Part shown: in pieces, positions 53,401-55,348 of the stretch
Position numbering within the stretch: the first letter of the stretch is position 1
How the letters are laid out: each line of letters starts with the position of its first letter
NCBI GenBank assembly: GCA_032718475.1
Contig: JAUCBJ010001251.1
Coordinates: forward strand, 1-55,348
Reading direction: 5' to 3'
DNA length: 55,348 nt
Source: Nemertoderma westbladi
Taxonomy: Eukaryota > Xenacoelomorpha > Nemertodermatida > Nemertodermatidae
The notes under the pieces: model-generated
Seen by the model: only the letters and a program-made list of their open reading frames with translations
Database searches by the model: none
What the model was told of the DNA's origin: nothing
Translations under genes and position numbers: made by a program

Positions 53401-55195
53401 AGCAGCTGAATGAGAGGGAAAATACAATTATCATATTCAATATCGTTTATTGTTTTGGTTAGAATAGCCTGCCAATGTAACCTGTTCCTTTACCTTAATT
53501 CAAAATTATATTTATATAATTCCATATATTTATATAATTCCAGATTCTACCGCTGCATCATACCAATGGCATCGTTAACACAGTTATTTGTCCTGCAAGT
53601 GTCGGCGCCTCGATCAACTTTATAACGCCTCCTAGCGGTGCTAACTTCCACGCAGAGACTGTCTGGCGCTCTCTTTTATCGCCCCGAGAGAAACAACCGG
53701 CAGTGACTGTCTTTATGGCCGTACCAACGATATTCCACAAGTTGATAAGTTACTACAACTCGCAGGCTGTATCAGATTCCTCTTTAACCTCGGCTGTAAG
53801 ACGAGCGTTCGCCGGCCCCATACGTCTGGTAGTGTCTGGATCTGGGGCCCTCCCTGCCTCCACCTTCTACCAGTGGCAGGACGTCACGGCGAATCAACTG
53901 TTGGAACGTTACGGGTGTACGGAGGTCGGAGTGGCCATATCCAATCGGTTGGAGGGTGATAGACAGCCTGGTTGCGTGGGATATCCTTTAGACGGGGTAC
54001 AAATTAAACTTCAGGTAGATATTAAATCAATGTAGAATGTATCAATGTACACGAAGTGGGGCCTTCGCGCAGTGCCTAACATCAACTGATGTTAAAATGT
54101 CAACTCATTAGAATTATTGACTGAATTAGGAGACTGTTGGACTGATGGTGTCTGAAATTCTTCTCTCAAAATTATTAACTATTTGTCCTACATAATTAAT
54201 GCCTACAAATTTTGAGCTCAACAGTTTAAAATCGGTCAAAGTTGTTATCAAATTCGTAACGACGACGACGACAACTATTAGACATTATTGTCCAACCCCA
54301 CTAACAGAGTCAGTTCGCTAAGCCTCCACCATATTCGTGGCTCGCCCCACGACGATTCACAACGGTGAGCCCTATGGTGGGCAATATATTTTACGATGTA
54401 TTACTTATTTTATTTAATCTCCTTGATGTCTAAACAATCTCCGGGAGGAAAATACAGCAAAAACAGCTGATTTCCTGAATAGCATTTGGTATTGACTTTC
54501 GTTTACTATTTTGGTTCGAATAACGTCCCGATGTAACCTTCTCCTTCCCCTTAACTGATAATAAACATGGCAATCCATTATTACCGGTATATAAAGTCCA
54601 TGTATATTGTATAATAATTATTATTGCTTCGCCAGTTGCCATATCATAATATTACTATATATCTATTTTTCATATTTAGAAAATTGATGATGATGATTTT
54701 GACGAAGATAAGTTTATGGGGCCTAATACGGGGGAAATTCTTATTAAATCGACGTCCGTGTGCGACGGATATTGGATGCGTGATGACGTCACCAGAGTCG
54801 CATTCGACGCGGAGGGCTGGTACCACAGCGGCGACGTAGGTCGTTGTCTAGACAACGGTGGTTACCAGATACTAGGGAGGCAGGCGGTGGACATAATAAA
54901 GACGGGTGGTTACAAAGTCAGTGCGTTGGATATCGAACGGGTTCTACTGGGACGCGATGGGGTTGGGGAGGCGGTGGTTGTAGGAGTGCCTGACAGCGTA
55001 TACGGGCAGCGTATAGTCGCCATGGTGACCGCGAAGGTGCAAGAGCACCCGCCGTCGGAAGAAGAGTTAATTCAATGGTGCAAGGAGCGGGTGGCTAAGT
55101 ATATGGTACCGCGAGAGGTGATAATTACCGAGGCCATTCCTAGAAACTCCATGGGTAAAGTAAATAAGAGGGAACTTATAGGAAGTTTGAGTTAA
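50493..55195 (+). CDS. ACSF3: ACSF3 (malonyl-CoA synthetase), three exons
   Basis: Exons 50493-51110, 53544-54014 and 54680-55195, all joined between codons (CCAG|GTAAGG, TTCCAG|ATT, TCAG|GTAGAT, TTTAG|AAA), give 534 residues; human ACSF3 has 576. It is an AMP-forming acyl-CoA ligase. The ATP loop YTSGSTGPPKG lies near residue 165; LPLHHTNG opens exon 2; YGCTEVG is near 329; GWYHSGDVG and GRQAVDIIKTGGYKVSALDIE are in exon 3; and the catalytic lysine is in PRNSMGKVNK (Lys about 523). The VDIIKTGGYKVSA block and overall match identify ACSF3, which activates malonate and methylmalonate in mitochondria and supplies malonyl-CoA for mitochondrial fatty-acid synthesis. The N-terminus MALYKLNLMLTRRLSRSQTG is basic and lacks acids, as an import signal should be. 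ATG at 50493 sits in ACCATGG. Intron 1 carries a minisatellite SINE. Confidence 0.95.
51231..53109 (+). mobile_element. tRNA-derived SINE with expanded internal minisatellite
   Basis: ATTGTTAGTAA occurs at 51220-51230 and at 53110-53120: an 11-bp target duplication around the whole block. Just inside the left end GGCGGGGTGGCTCAGTTGG has an exact A-box match (TGGCTCAGTTGG). The right end is a short unique tail (ATCGAAAGAGTATCATTAGG...CGGCTTCGGTCGACTG). The body is the 36-bp array. A single-copy relative is at 14080-14175. Confidence 0.75.
51258..53048 (+). repeat. 36-bp minisatellite, about 49 units, hairpin-forming
   Basis: The unit is GCAGATAGGAGTAGCGCCCA plus CCCCTACCTTCGGGTA. Variants occur at two places: GCGCCC/GCGTCC/GCGGCC/GCCCCC and TTCGGGTA/TTGGGGTA/TTGGGGTT. 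The join of neighbouring units reads CTACC-TTCG-GGTAG, a five-pair stem with a cUUCGg tetraloop in the plus-strand transcript. All six frames lack stops over long distances because the unit is 12 codons long, so the long open frames here are not genes. Confidence 0.92.
53440..53497 (-). repeat. R1 repeat fragment in ACSF3 intron 1
   Basis: CGTTTATTGTTTTGGTTAGA, ATAGCCTGCCAATGTAACCT and GTTCCTTTACC match the inverse of 664-720. Confidence 0.6.
54015..54679 (+). other. ACSF3 intron 2
   Basis: 665 bases. It contains the GTGGGGCCTTCGCGCAG repeat end near 54058, an R2 end fragment (TTCGTGGCTCGCCCCACGA near 54333) and an R1 fragment at 54497-54555. Confidence 0.8.
54497..54555 (-). repeat. R1 repeat fragment in ACSF3 intron 2
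   Basis: TTTCGTTTACTATTTTGGTT, CGAATAACGTCCCGATGTAA and CCTTCTCCTTCCCCTTAA, another inverse R1 copy. Confidence 0.6.
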
Positions 55196-55348
55196 TCATA
55201 CAAAAGTAATGTTTTATGTTGATTATATTCTAAACAGTTTGTGGACTGTTGCTGTAGAATGTCATAGTTAATATTGGGTATGATTACTGTATATTGGGAA
55301 TGTATTGCATATGAAACCGTCCCATTTCTCGTACGTATTGAGAGATAC
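55196..55348. other. ACSF3 3' flank
   Basis: AT-rich. No AATAAA seen before the end of the window. Confidence 0.5.

Larger units (their letters stand above)
51111..53543 (+). other. ACSF3 intron 1
   Basis: 2.4 kb, GTAAGG to TTCCAG, of which 1.88 kb is the SINE/minisatellite insertion. Near the 3' end is an R1 repeat (53440-53495) and a duplicated TTTATATAATTCCA. Confidence 0.85.

Overview
This is eukaryotic nuclear DNA from an invertebrate animal. Coding sequence is sparse and AT-rich, exons have GT/AG borders, and the conserved genes are animal ones. Transposable elements are everywhere: Bel/Pao, Ty3/Gypsy, non-LTR elements, a piggyBac relic, fold-back elements and tRNA-derived SINEs. I cannot name the taxon. 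The conserved genes are intron-poor (one, two and three coding exons).

Layout. 1-20 kb is a repeat-dense, gene-poor region. It holds one copy of an inverted-terminal-repeat (TIR) element (1-1800), non-LTR fragments (4.1-4.8, 7.2, 7.9-8.5 and 9.8-10.1 kb), a dead piggyBac-like transposase (5.6-6.5 kb), three EGF-type exons and a tectonin-type exon that look decayed (6.9-10.7 kb), and an odd GGCC-N5-GCTAC array (11.8-12.05 kb). 20.2-33.8 kb is one host exon encoding about 65 copies of a 10-residue repeat followed by a short zinc-finger-like region. It is split by an 11.2 kb, apparently young Bel/Pao retrotransposon on the minus strand, with 792-bp LTRs and a 5-bp target duplication (CATTC). 33.8-38.5 kb is a decayed second Bel/Pao element on the minus strand, interrupted by a 1.56 kb TIR element with a 6-bp duplication that itself carries tandem and tRNA-like repeats.

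38.9-40.3 kb holds an ARL16-type small GTPase (minus strand), with a cluster of X-box/RFX-like palindromes beyond its 3' end. 40.6-41.9 kb is a complete second copy of the 1-1800 element, inverted. 42.1-47.5 kb is a decayed Ty3/Gypsy element with a 5'-truncated LINE nested inside it (13-bp target duplication).

47.7-55.2 kb is the conserved gene pair, both on the plus strand: MLST8 (TOR-complex WD40 protein, 2 exons) and ACSF3 (mitochondrial malonyl-CoA synthetase, 3 exons). Intron 1 of ACSF3 contains a tRNA-derived SINE in which a 36-bp unit has expanded to about 49 copies. Most units carry a CTACC-TTCG-GGTAG hairpin, so the pre-mRNA could form a long series of cUUCGg tetraloops. No prokaryotic operon logic, CRISPR or viral genome is present. 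The host genes have unrelated functions and share only location.
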